DNA of 64,000 nt from Rathayibacter sp. SW19 (GTDB lineage: Bacteria; Actinomycetota; Actinomycetes; Actinomycetales; Microbacteriaceae), in contig NZ_CP133020.1 in the NCBI RefSeq assembly GCF_030866825.1, forward strand, positions 2,108,001-2,172,000. Direction: 5' to 3'. How positions within the stretch are numbered: position 1 is the stretch's first letter; every line of letters starts with the position of its first letter. Below the pieces are notes generated by a model, which saw only the letters and a list, made by a program, of their open reading frames with translations, did not search any database and was not told the DNA's origin. This document shows, piece after piece, positions 45,003-53,922 of this stretch. Position numbers and translations under genes: made by a program.

Positions 45003-45551
45003 ATGAGTGAACTCAGTCCGAATGAGCGTTCTCGTTACGATCAAGGACTGCTTTTCACCGACGGTATGCCGGAAATGGACGACACCAGCGGCTACCGCGG
45101 CGCCGTCGCCGCACGGGCGACCGGTATCAGCTATCGCCAACTCGACTATTGGGCGCGCACCGGACTCGTCGAACCGACTGTTCGGGGTGCTGCGGGTTCC
45201 GGCTCGCAACGACTCTACGGTTTTCGCGACATTCTGGTCCTGAAGTTGGTGAAGCGCCTACTCGACACCGGGATTTCGCTGCAGCAGATCCGCACGGCCG
45301 TCAATCAGTTGCGTGAGTCCGGGGTCAACGACCTCGCACAGACGACGTTGATGAGTGACGGCGCCAGCGTGTACCTGTGCACATCGAACGATGAGGTGAT
45401 CGACCTCGTCAGCCGCGGTCAAGGCGTGTTCGGGATCGCGGTCGGCAAAGTGCTTCGCGAAGTCGAGACGAGCCTCGTGGAATTGGATACTCACGTCGTC
45501 GATCCGCAGGACGAACTGGCCGCTCGGCGCACGGCGCGCAAAATCTCCTGA
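45003..45551 (+). CDS. MerR family regulator (second of the pair)
   Basis: The protein has 182 residues. ATG 45003 was chosen; a longer frame to 44949 has no support. The DNA-binding region reads RGAVAARATGISYRQLDYWARTGLVEPT, then RLYGFRDILVLKLVKRLLDTGISLQQIR. The C-terminal part (DGASVYLCTSNDEVIDLVSRGQGVFGIAVGK) resembles the conserved protein that follows FtsR in many actinobacteria. The small nuclease gene often found between the two is absent. Targets are unknown. Confidence 0.87.
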   Translation: MSELSPNERSRYDQGLLFTDGMPEMDDTSGYRGAVAARATGISYRQLDYWARTGLVEPTVRGAAGSGSQRLYGFRDILVLKLVKRLLDTGISLQQIRTAVNQLRESGVNDLAQTTLMSDGASVYLCTSNDEVIDLVSRGQGVFGIAVGKVLREVETSLVELDTHVVDPQDELAARRTARKIS

Positions 45552-45568
45552 GCGCTACGTCGGCGGTC

Positions 45569-45638
45569 GGTCTCGATACGCCTGCTCGCCCTTCGGCTAC
45601 GCTCAGGGACCGAAAGCTCGCGGGCTACTCGACCACCG
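45569..45638. repeat. Interspersed REP-like palindromic element
   Basis: About 70 bases between convergent genes begin GGTCTCGATACGC and end GGGCTACTCGACCACCG, with imperfectly complementary ends and an inner stretch CTTCGGCTACGCTCAGGGACC. This wording is familiar as an extragenic repeat of Microbacteriaceae genomes. It could also act as a bidirectional terminator hairpin. Only one copy is in the window. Confidence 0.6.
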
Positions 45639-45659
45639 ATTACTCTGGAAAGAAAGCTG

Positions 45660-46481
45660 CTAGACCGGCTCCGGGGTGTCGGCGAATTCGCCGATCCGTG
45701 CCGTGCGTAGCACGCGCTCGAGCAAGACATCGAAGTTGTGCGCCATCTCCTGCGCACTCTCGCCGGGCCAGATGTGCAACGGTTTCGCCGCTCCTTGAGC
45801 CTGCTGAAGGGATGTGCGCTCGGGCAACTGCGGGCTGAGCACCAGCGGGCCGAACATGTCGCGGAGCTCCTTGATGCGGAACTGGTGCTCCAACGACTGA
45901 ACCCGGGCGCGATTCACGATGATGCCGAGCGGCTGAAGTCGGGGGGAGAGCCCGCGCCGGATCTCTTCGATGGCCCGCAGCGCCCGATCGGCAGCCGCAA
46001 CCGAGAACAAACCCGGTTCTGTGACGACGGTCACCCGGTCACTCGCCGCCCAGGCGGTGCGGGTGAGGGCGTTAAGCGACGGGGCGCAGTCGATCAGCAC
46101 CAGGTCGTAGTCGGCCTCGACTGTGGCAAGCGCCTCCTCCAGCTTCCAGATGTCACGGATGCTCGGGTGTGGGCCGTCGAAGTTGATGGCGGACGGGCTG
46201 CCGATCATCACGTCGATCGTGCCGGCACGACCCTTGGTCCAGCCGCTCGGAGCGATCGCGGCGCGCACGATCTTCTCCTTCGGAGATGCCAGCACATCGG
46301 CCACATTGAGGTGGCCCGCGACAGAGATGTCCATCCCGGTTGAGACGTCGGATTGCGGGTCGAGATCGACGACCAATGTTCGCAAGCCCTTCGCGAACGC
46401 TGCCGAGGCGAGCCCGAGCGTCACGGTTGTCTTTCCGACACCGCCTTTGAGGGAGCTGACGCTGAGTACATGCACAAGCAC
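45660..46481 (-). CDS. ParA family ATPase
   Basis: The protein has 273 residues. The deviant Walker A is LKGGVGKTTVT. The A' motif is VVDLDPQSDVSTG and Walker B is YDLVLIDCAPSL. The later VTVVTEPGLFSVAAADRAL and GIIVNRARVQSLEHQFRIKEL fit ParA/Soj or MinD-like partition ATPases. No parB is next to it, so it is an orphan ParA of the kind found beside ftsR or near the division genes. It may position a protein complex rather than DNA. It diverges from pyc. Confidence 0.88.
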   Translation of the reverse strand: MLVHVLSVSSLKGGVGKTTVTLGLASAAFAKGLRTLVVDLDPQSDVSTGMDISVAGHLNVADVLASPKEKIVRAAIAPSGWTKGRAGTIDVMIGSPSAINFDGPHPSIRDIWKLEEALATVEADYDLVLIDCAPSLNALTRTAWAASDRVTVVTEPGLFSVAAADRALRAIEEIRRGLSPRLQPLGIIVNRARVQSLEHQFRIKELRDMFGPLVLSPQLPERTSLQQAQGAAKPLHIWPGESAQEMAHNFDVLLERVLRTARIGEFADTPEPV

Positions 46482-46554
46482 CTACGTTACCTTCACTAGT
46501 CTTAGAGAACCTAACCGTTGCCTGTGTGCCTTGCACCCTGCCCGAAAGGTTTTC

Positions 46555-49500
46555 ATGTTCCGTAAGATCCTCGTTGCCAACCGCGGTGAGATTGCTATTC
46601 GTGCGTTTCGCGCGGCGTATGAGTTGGGGGCGGCCACGGTCGCGGTTTTCCCGTTTGAGGACCGGAGTTCGTTGCATCGGCTGAAGGCCGATGAGGCGTA
46701 TCAGATCGGTGAGCCGGGGCATCCGGTGCGCGCTTATTTGGATGTGTCCGAGATCATTCGGGTGGCCAGGGAGTCGGGTGCGGACGCGATCTATCCCGGT
46801 TACGGGTTCTTGTCGGAGAACCCGGAATTGGCGGAGGCGGCTCGCGCTGCGGGCATCGCGTTCATCGGTCCGGGTGCGCACGTTTTGGAGATGGCCGGCA
46901 ACAAGGTCACGGCGAAGGAGCACGCGGTTGCCGCGGGTGTGCCGGTGCTGGCCTCGACGGCGCCGTCGAGGGATATCGACGAATTGATCGCGCAGGCGGA
47001 GGGCATCGGGTTCCCGCTGTTCGCTAAGGCGGTTGCAGGCGGTGGCGGTCGTGGGATGCGTCGCGTCGACGAGAAATCGCAGTTGCGCGGCGCGCTGGCC
47101 GAGGCGATGCGCGAGGCGGACAGTGCGTTCGGGGATCCGACGATGTTCTTGGAGCAGGCGGTGTTGCGGCCGAGGCATATCGAGGTGCAGATTCTTGCGG
47201 ATGGGCAGGGCAACACGATCCACCTGTTCGAGCGTGATTGTTCTGTGCAGCGGCGGCATCAGAAGGTTGTGGAGATCGCGCCGGCGCCGAATCTGTCTGA
47301 TGAGATCCGGCAGTCGTTGTATCGGGATGCTGTTGCGTTTGCGAAATCGATCGGGTACGTGAATGCCGGTACGGTGGAGTTTTTGGTCGACACGGTGGGG
47401 GAGCGGGCCGGTCAGCATGTTTTCATCGAGATGAATCCGCGCATTCAGGTCGAGCACACGGTGACGGAGGAGGTCACCGATGTGGACTTGGTGCAGTCGC
47501 AGATGCTGATCGCTTCGGGTTCGAGCCTGGCCGAATTGGGGCTGAGTCAGGAGAGCGTACACCTGCGGGGTGCCGCGCTGCAGTGCCGGATCACGACGGA
47601 GGATCCGACGGCGGGGTTCAGGCCGGATACCGGCAAGATCACGACGTATCGGTCGCCGGGTGGCGCCGGCATCCGTTTGGATGGCGGCACGATCAATCCT
47701 GGGGCGCAGATCAGTGCGCATTTCGATTCGATGCTGGCGAAGATGACGTGTCGTGGTCGGGATTTCCCGGCGGCGGTGGCGCGCGCGCGGCGGGGCTTGG
47801 CGGAGTTTCGCATCCGAGGAGTGTCGACGAACATTTCGTTCCTGCAGGCGGTGTTGGAGGATCCCTCGTTCATTGCAGGGGACCTGTCGACGTCGTTCAT
47901 AGAGGAGCGTCCGCAGTTGGTGCGTGGCCGGGTCTCCAAGGATCGCGGTACGAAGGTGTTGGCGTGGTTGGCGGATGTGACGGTGAACCAGCCGAATGGT
48001 GCGCGGCCGATCATGATCGAGCCGGCGCAGAAGTTGCCTGCTGTTGATCTGAGTGTTCCGGCACCTGCGGGTTCCAGGCAGCGGTTGCTTGAGTTGGGCC
48101 CGGTCGGGTTCGCGGCGGCGTTGCGGGCGCAGAGCGCGTTGGCCGTCACGGAGACCACGTTCCGGGACGCGCATCAGTCGTTGTTGGCGACGCGGGTGCG
48201 CACGAAGGACCTGTTGGCGGCGGCCCCGTATGTTGCCCGGTTGACACCGCAGTTGTTGTCGGTGGAGGCGTGGGGTGGTGCGACCTACGATGTTGCGTTG
48301 CGGTTTCTTGGTGAGGACCCGTGGGCGCGGTTGGCGTCCCTGCGTGAGGGCTTGCCGAACGTGGCGATCCAGATGTTGTTGCGTGGCCGTAACACCGTCG
48401 GTTACACCCCGTATCCGACGGCGGTGACGGATGCGTTCGTCGGCGAGGCTGCGGCGACCGGTGTGGATATCTTCCGAATTTTCGATGCGTTGAACGATGT
48501 GGAACAGATGCGTCCGGCGATCGATGCCGTGCTGGCGACGGGAAGTGCCGTGGCGGAGGTTGCCGTGTGTTACACCGGGGATCTGACGGACCCGGCGGAG
48601 AATCTCTACACGCTTGACTATTACCTGCACCTGGCGGAGCAGATCGTTCAGTCCGGTGCGCACATCCTGGCGATCAAGGACATGGCCGGGCTGCTGCGGC
48701 CTGCCGCGGCCGAGAAACTCGTGGCGGCGTTCCGGGAACGATTCGACCTGCCCGTGCATGTGCACACCCACGACACGGCCGGCGGCCAGCTGGCGACCCT
48801 GCTCGCAGCGTCGCGGGCGGGTGCCGACGCGGTGGACGTGGCGTCCGCGCCGATGGCGGGCACGACCAGCCAGCCCTCGGCATCCGCCCTGGTGGCGGCG
48901 CTGGAACACACCGAACGCGATACCGGCCTCTCGCTTGCGGCTGTGACCGATCTGGAACCGTATTGGGAGGCGGTGCGCACCATGTACCGGCCGTTCGAGT
49001 CCGGTCTGCCCGGTCCGACCGGTCGCGTGTACAAGCACGAGATTCCCGGCGGGCAGCTGTCCAACTTGCGCCAGCAGGCCACAGCGTTGGGGTTGGCGGA
49101 GAACTTCGAACTGATCGAGGACATGTACGCGGCAGCGAACGCGATCCTGGGCCGCATCCCGAAGGTCACCCCGTCGTCCAAGGTCGTCGGCGACTTGGCG
49201 TTGTATCTTGCCGCCGTGCACGCGGACCCGACCGACTTCGCCGAGAACCCCGGCAACTATGACGTGCCGGACTCGGTCGTCGGGTTCATGGCTGGGGAAC
49301 TGGGCGACCTGCCCGGCGGCTGGCCGGAACCGTTCCGCAGCAAGGTGCTCGCCGGGCGAACCGTGCGGATCGGCGTGACCGACATCACCGCGGAGGAACG
49401 CGCCGGCCTGGCCGGTGACAGCGCCACCCGCCGCACGACGTTGAACCGGTTGCTGTTCCCCGCGCCGACCCGGCAGTTCGAGCAGATCCGGGAACTGTTC

Positions 49501-49965
49501 GGCGACCTCTCCGTCGTGGACACCGTCGACTACTTGTACGGGTTGAATCCGGGCACGGAACACGTCATCGAGATCGAAAAGGGTGTGCGCCTCTACGTCG
49601 GATTGGAGGCCATCGGCGAAGCAGACGACAAGGGCATGCGCACCGTGATGACGACCCTGAACGGGCAGTTACGGCCCGTGTTCGTGCGCGACCGCTCCAT
49701 CCAGATCCAAACCAAAGCCGCCGAGAAGGCAGACACCGCCAAACCCGGGCACGTGCCCGCCCCGTTCTCCGGCGTCGTCACACTCCAGGTCGCGGTCGGA
49801 GACACCGTCCTGGCCGGCAAACCCGTCGCATCCATCGAGGCCATGAAGATGGAAGCAGCGATCACCTCCCCGATCGCAGGCATGATCGAACGGCTCGCCA
49901 TCCCCAAAACCCAACAAGTCGACGCCGGCGACCTCCTGGTCGTCGTCACACCACTGGAGGTGTGA
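46555..49965 (+). CDS. pyc: Pyruvate carboxylase
   Basis: The protein has 1136 residues, the usual family length, from ATG 46555. The order is biotin carboxylase (1-460; KILVANRGEIAIR, YPGYGFLSENPE, GGGGRGMRRV, EMNPRIQVEHTVTEEV), carboxyltransferase (about 530-810; FRDAHQSLLATRVRT, DMAGLL, HVHTHDTAG), the PYC/OADA domain, and the biotinyl domain with EAMKMEA (K1098). It makes oxaloacetate from pyruvate, ATP and bicarbonate. Codon use changes inside the gene (see findings). mtr follows after 6 bases. Confidence 0.96.
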   Translation: MFRKILVANRGEIAIRAFRAAYELGAATVAVFPFEDRSSLHRLKADEAYQIGEPGHPVRAYLDVSEIIRVARESGADAIYPGYGFLSENPELAEAARAAGIAFIGPGAHVLEMAGNKVTAKEHAVAAGVPVLASTAPSRDIDELIAQAEGIGFPLFAKAVAGGGGRGMRRVDEKSQLRGALAEAMREADSAFGDPTMFLEQAVLRPRHIEVQILADGQGNTIHLFERDCSVQRRHQKVVEIAPAPNLSDEIRQSLYRDAVAFAKSIGYVNAGTVEFLVDTVGERAGQHVFIEMNPRIQVEHTVTEEVTDVDLVQSQMLIASGSSLAELGLSQESVHLRGAALQCRITTEDPTAGFRPDTGKITTYRSPGGAGIRLDGGTINPGAQISAHFDSMLAKMTCRGRDFPAAVARARRGLAEFRIRGVSTNISFLQAVLEDPSFIAGDLSTSFIEERPQLVRGRVSKDRGTKVLAWLADVTVNQPNGARPIMIEPAQKLPAVDLSVPAPAGSRQRLLELGPVGFAAALRAQSALAVTETTFRDAHQSLLATRVRTKDLLAAAPYVARLTPQLLSVEAWGGATYDVALRFLGEDPWARLASLREGLPNVAIQMLLRGRNTVGYTPYPTAVTDAFVGEAAATGVDIFRIFDALNDVEQMRPAIDAVLATGSAVAEVAVCYTGDLTDPAENLYTLDYYLHLAEQIVQSGAHILAIKDMAGLLRPAAAEKLVAAFRERFDLPVHVHTHDTAGGQLATLLAASRAGADAVDVASAPMAGTTSQPSASALVAALEHTERDTGLSLAAVTDLEPYWEAVRTMYRPFESGLPGPTGRVYKHEIPGGQLSNLRQQATALGLAENFELIEDMYAAANAILGRIPKVTPSSKVVGDLALYLAAVHADPTDFAENPGNYDVPDSVVGFMAGELGDLPGGWPEPFRSKVLAGRTVRIGVTDITAEERAGLAGDSATRRTTLNRLLFPAPTRQFEQIRELFGDLSVVDTVDYLYGLNPGTEHVIEIEKGVRLYVGLEAIGEADDKGMRTVMTTLNGQLRPVFVRDRSIQIQTKAAEKADTAKPGHVPAPFSGVVTLQVAVGDTVLAGKPVASIEAMKMEAAITSPIAGMIERLAIPKTQQVDAGDLLVVVTPLEV

Positions 49966-49971
49966 ACAGCC

Positions 49972-51390
49972 ATGCAGTCTGCAGAGGCGGAGCAGGCTGA
50001 GGCCGTTCGCGACTTCGACCTGATCGTGATCGGCGCCGGATCCGGCAATTCGTTGATCGGCCCGGAGTTCGACGACTGGTCCGTCGCATTGATCGACGAC
50101 GGCCGCTGGTTCGGAGGGACCTGCCTGAATGCGGGTTGCATTCCGACCAAGATGTTCGTGCGTGTCGCTGATGTCATCACTGATGCAGTGGACGGTGGGG
50201 ACATCGGTGTCAGTGCGACAATCGACCCGGTCGACTGGCCAGCGATCCGCGATCGCGTATTTGCGAAAACCGACAAGATCTCCAACGCCGGTTTCCGCTA
50301 TCGGGACGTGAAGTCGCCAAACGTCACCGTCTTCAGGGAATCGTTCGGATTCCAGGATCGGCACACGCTGGTCAGCGCGAGCGGGGAACGGATTCGGGCA
50401 CCGCGCATCGTTGTCGCGGCGGGTTCGCGTCCGCGCGTGCTGAACGCGGCGTACGAGCCGGATGACGCGATCACGGATTCAGACACGATCATGCGCATCG
50501 AGTCGCTGCCCGAGTCACTGGTGATCATCGGCGGGGGAGCCGTTGCTGCGGAATTCGCACACGTCTTCGGTTCGTTCGGAGTCGACGTCACTGTCGTGAC
50601 CCGCTCAGAACGGATGCTGACGCATCTGGACGATGAGATAGCCGACCGCTACACCGAATTGGCCCGAGAACGGTGGACGCTTCGCACGGGCGAGACGGTC
50701 GAAGCGATCGACCGGATCGGCGACAAGCTGTGTGTCACCACGAGTTCCGGGGTACAGCTGGAAACAGAGCGCGTGCTCGTCGCACTCGGACGCGTGCCGA
50801 ACAGTGACACGCTCGCTGCGGCATCCGTTGGCTTCGATCTGCACCCAGACGGCCGCATCGCGGTGGACGCGCAGCAGCGGGTCCTCACAGGCGGGTTTCC
50901 GGTTGACGGTGTCTTCGCACTAGGCGACGTCAGTTCGCCGTGGCAACTCAAACACGTGGCGAACCATGAAGCGCGGGTCGTGCAGCATAACCTCGCGCAT
51001 CCGTCCGACCTGACGGGTGGGCGACCTGGGCCCGTGCCAGCAGCGGTTTTCAGCCGACCGCAGATCGCGCACTTCGGTGCGACCGAGCGGGAGGCCCGCG
51101 CGGGCGGGGCGGATGTTGTAGCCGTCAGCCAGGAATACCGCACGACCGCGTACGGTTGGGCGCTCGAGGACACAACGAGTTTCTGCAAGCTCGTTGTCGA
51201 TCGCGCCAGCGGGCGTCTTCTCGGGGCGCACATCATTGGACCGGAGGCGAGCATTCTGCTCCAGCCGCTGATCCAGGCAGCGAGCGAGGAGCGCAGCGTG
51301 CGCGGCCTTGCTCGAGGCCAGTTCTGGCCGCATCCGGCCGCGACAGAGGTCGTGGAAAATGCCCTGCTGAAGGCCGAGGAGGCGCTGTGA
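49972..51390 (+). CDS. mtr: Mycothione reductase
   Basis: The protein has 472 residues. The FAD site is LIVIGAGSGNS and the redox-active disulfide GGTCLNAGCIPTKM (C51/C56). The NADPH site is VIIGGGAVAAEFAHVFG, then FALGDVSSPWQLKHVANHEA. The dimer interface closes WPHPAATEVVENALL with the active-site His-Glu pair. It reduces mycothione (oxidised mycothiol) with NADPH, the actinobacterial counterpart of glutathione reductase. It follows pyc by 6 bases and precedes def by 16, suggesting one transcript. Confidence 0.93.
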   Translation: MQSAEAEQAEAVRDFDLIVIGAGSGNSLIGPEFDDWSVALIDDGRWFGGTCLNAGCIPTKMFVRVADVITDAVDGGDIGVSATIDPVDWPAIRDRVFAKTDKISNAGFRYRDVKSPNVTVFRESFGFQDRHTLVSASGERIRAPRIVVAAGSRPRVLNAAYEPDDAITDSDTIMRIESLPESLVIIGGGAVAAEFAHVFGSFGVDVTVVTRSERMLTHLDDEIADRYTELARERWTLRTGETVEAIDRIGDKLCVTTSSGVQLETERVLVALGRVPNSDTLAAASVGFDLHPDGRIAVDAQQRVLTGGFPVDGVFALGDVSSPWQLKHVANHEARVVQHNLAHPSDLTGGRPGPVPAAVFSRPQIAHFGATEREARAGGADVVAVSQEYRTTAYGWALEDTTSFCKLVVDRASGRLLGAHIIGPEASILLQPLIQAASEERSVRGLARGQFWPHPAATEVVENALLKAEEAL

Positions 51391-51406
51391 AGACGCAGGA
51401 GGTGCT

Positions 51407-51898
51407 GTGACCGAACGTCAGATCCGCTTGTTCGGCGACCCGGTCCTGAAGACCGTTTCCGACCCGATCGGCGTCATTGACGAGCGGGTTCGCGCTCTCG
51501 TCGACGACCTCATCGACAGTGTGCGACCGCCAGGCCGGGCCGGTGTCGCGGCGGCGCAGATCGGAGTGAACCTCCGTGCGTTCAGCTACAACGTCGACGG
51601 CGAGATCGGGTATCTTCTAAACCCCACACTCATCGAATTGAGCGGCGAGCAAGAGCTGATGGACGAGGGTTGCCTGTCGGTTCCCGGGCTCTGGTTTCCG
51701 ACTTTGCGATACCCGCAGGCCCGAGCGCGCGGGATCGACCTCGACGGCAACGAGCTCGAGGTTGCGGGCAGCGGTGTTCTGGCGCAGGCCCTGCAACATG
51801 AGACGGATCATCTTGACGGGCTGCTCTACCTTGATCGCCTTGACAAGCCGAACCGGCGTGAAGCGATGAAACAGGTGCGGGAGAGTTCCTGGTTCTAA
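51407..51898 (+). CDS. def: Peptide deformylase
   Basis: The protein has 163 residues and a GTG start. Motif 1 is GVAAAQIG, motif 2 EGCLS (C89) and motif 3 QHETDHLDG (H131, E132, H135), the metal ligands. It removes the formyl group from new polypeptides at the ribosome exit. It is last in the pyc-mtr-def run and convergent with fadD. Confidence 0.94.
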   Translation: MTERQIRLFGDPVLKTVSDPIGVIDERVRALVDDLIDSVRPPGRAGVAAAQIGVNLRAFSYNVDGEIGYLLNPTLIELSGEQELMDEGCLSVPGLWFPTLRYPQARARGIDLDGNELEVAGSGVLAQALQHETDHLDGLLYLDRLDKPNRREAMKQVRESSWF

Positions 51899-51927
51899 GC
51901 CGCAGTCAGTTGTTGTCGCACGGCCAC

Positions 51928-53757
51928 CTAGTGGTGGAGCGAGATGCCCTCAGTGGCCGGCGCAGCGTTGTACAGGTTCTCGATGGTGTCCGCGTAGTCG
52001 TCCAAGATCACCTGCCGCTTGATGCTCAGTTTCGGCGTCAGGTGCCCGCTGTCCTCGCTGAGCTCAACGGGGAGCACCACGAACTTGCGGATCGATTCCG
52101 CGCGCGACACTCGGGAGTTCGCGAGGTCGACCGCGTTCTGCAATTCTTCGAGAACCGCGGGGTGGGTCGCGGCAGTCGAGATGCTCATCTGCGGGTCCAG
52201 CCCCTTGTTTGACAGCCACGCCGGGAGCATCTCCGCGTCGAGGGTGATGAGCGCGGCGATGAACGGTTTCTTGTCTCCGACGACGATCACTTGGCTGACC
52301 AGCGAGTTCGCCCGGATCGGGTCTTCGAGCGCGGCCGGTGAAACGTTCTTGCCGCCGGCTGTGACGATGATCTCCTTCTTGCGCCCGGTGATTGTGAGAA
52401 AACCATCTGAGTCGAAACTGCCCAAGTCGCCGGTGAGGAACCACCCGTCCTTGAGAGCGGCAGCCGTCGCCTCAGGGTTGTTCCAATACTCCTTGAAGAC
52501 GTTGATCCCCTTGACAGAGATTTCGCCGTCGTCGGCCACGCGCAACGATACGCCAGGCAGTGCGGGGCCGACGGTGCCGATTTTCGAACGAGTAGCGAGG
52601 TTCACCGTCGCAGGCGCCGTGGTCTCTGTGAGTCCGTAGCCCTCGAGAATCACGATGCCCAAGCTGTGGAAGAAGTGCCCGAGGTGAGCACCAAGCGGAG
52701 CAGAGCCGGACACTGCGTACTTCACGTTGCCGCCCATCGCAGCACGGAGCTTGCCGTAGACGAGCGTGTTGTACAGCAGGTATTTCAGTTTGAGGCCCAG
52801 CGGAACAGAGCCGGCCGCGCCGGCCTGCGAGTAGGCAACGGCTGTCGCCGCCGCCTTGCGGAAGATCGCGCCCTTGCCGCCGGCATCCGCTTTCGCCTCC
52901 GCCGAGTTGTAGACCTTTTCGAAGACGCGCGGCACGGCGAGCAGGAAGGTCGGTTTGAATGATGCCAGTGCCGGCAGCAGCTGACGGGTGTCCGGCTGAT
53001 GGCCGACACGAACACCGGCGTGCACGCACAGAATCGAAATGAACCGTGCAAAGACGTGTGCTGTTGTGATGAACAGCAGTGTTGAAGCCCCGTTCGGATC
53101 CTCGAGGACCTCTTTCAGCGCAACGGCAGAGTTGCGGGAGAGTTCGACGAAGTTGGCGTGGGTCAGCACGCAGCCGCGCGGTCGACCGGTTGACCCGGAC
53201 GTGTAGATCAGCGTCGCGATATCATCGGCCCTGGCCAGGTTGCGGCGACGTTCCACTTCGGCGTCCTCGACGGCGCTTCCGGATGTGGCAAGCTTGTCAA
53301 GGTCGCCCAGGTCGATCTGCCAGACCTTCTCAATCAGCGGGAGGTCGGGGTGGACCTCGTCGAACCGGGCGAAATGCTCCGGCGTTTCGACGATCAGAGC
53401 GCTCGCGCCGGAGTCCGTCAGGTTCCATTGCACCTGCGTCGGCGAACTGGTTTCGTACACCGGCACCAGGATCGCACCGGCGAACAGCACCGCGAAGTCG
53501 ATCAGCGTCCACTCATAGCGGGTGCGGCACATCAGCCCGATCTTGTCGCCGGGTTCGATTCCTGCTGCGATCAGGCCCTTGGCGAGGGCGCGAACCTGAC
53601 GGAGGAACTCCGCGCTCGACACGTTGCGCCAGCCGTCGCCGGTCGGCACGGAGAACAAGGCGGCATCCGGTGTCAGCGCAACCCGATCGACCAGCAGATC
53701 GGTGATGTTCGCTTCGGGGTCTGCAGCGACAAGCGCGGGTGCGTCGAACTGTTCCAC
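51928..53757 (-). CDS. Long-chain fatty acid--CoA ligase (AMP-binding, FadD15-like)
   Basis: The protein has 609 residues. GTG 53757 was chosen because AAAGGAG lies 6 bases upstream; a frame to 53826 enters the divergent promoter. The P-loop-like AMP motif is LIYTSGSTGRPRGCVLTH. Others are LEGYGLTETTAP, the D-x-F-L-x-x-x-GRKKE region DSDGFLTITGRKKE and NVSPAALED. Like FadD15 it has the long linker after VPRVFEKVYNSAEAKA. It activates fatty acids to acyl-CoA. A dyad lies in the gap to the divergent ROK gene. Confidence 0.92.
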   Translation of the reverse strand: MEQFDAPALVAADPEANITDLLVDRVALTPDAALFSVPTGDGWRNVSSAEFLRQVRALAKGLIAAGIEPGDKIGLMCRTRYEWTLIDFAVLFAGAILVPVYETSSPTQVQWNLTDSGASALIVETPEHFARFDEVHPDLPLIEKVWQIDLGDLDKLATSGSAVEDAEVERRRNLARADDIATLIYTSGSTGRPRGCVLTHANFVELSRNSAVALKEVLEDPNGASTLLFITTAHVFARFISILCVHAGVRVGHQPDTRQLLPALASFKPTFLLAVPRVFEKVYNSAEAKADAGGKGAIFRKAAATAVAYSQAGAAGSVPLGLKLKYLLYNTLVYGKLRAAMGGNVKYAVSGSAPLGAHLGHFFHSLGIVILEGYGLTETTAPATVNLATRSKIGTVGPALPGVSLRVADDGEISVKGINVFKEYWNNPEATAAALKDGWFLTGDLGSFDSDGFLTITGRKKEIIVTAGGKNVSPAALEDPIRANSLVSQVIVVGDKKPFIAALITLDAEMLPAWLSNKGLDPQMSISTAATHPAVLEELQNAVDLANSRVSRAESIRKFVVLPVELSEDSGHLTPKLSIKRQVILDDYADTIENLYNAAPATEGISLHH

Positions 53758-53845
53758 GGTAACTCCTTTGATACCGGTGCGGCTGTGCGGCGGTTTCGGT
53801 CTTCCGGGGCTTCCCGATGGCCACATAGCCTTCGGCTAACTGGTT

Positions 53846-53860
53846 AACTACACTCTAGTT
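53846..53860. promoter_or_regulatory. Dyad in the fadD-ROK divergent promoter region
   Basis: AACTA-CACTC-TAGTT is a 5-bp perfect inverted repeat with a 5-bp spacer. It is overlapped to the left by a second half-symmetric TAACTGGTTA at 53838-53847. The tract is AT-richer than its surroundings and carries a -10-like TACACT. It is a candidate operator for a fatty-acid regulator, on position only. Confidence 0.4.
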
Positions 53861-53922
53861 GGTGCGCCTGAGAGGTCTTCTGCCTCGGGCGCGACCCAAA
53901 CGCTCGTATGGAAAGGCAATCG

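Noticed and set aside
46153..49563. A 1136-codon open frame on the minus strand across pyc
   Set aside because: It is antisense to a full pyruvate carboxylase with all motifs, has no domain match, and follows from the codon pattern of pyc.
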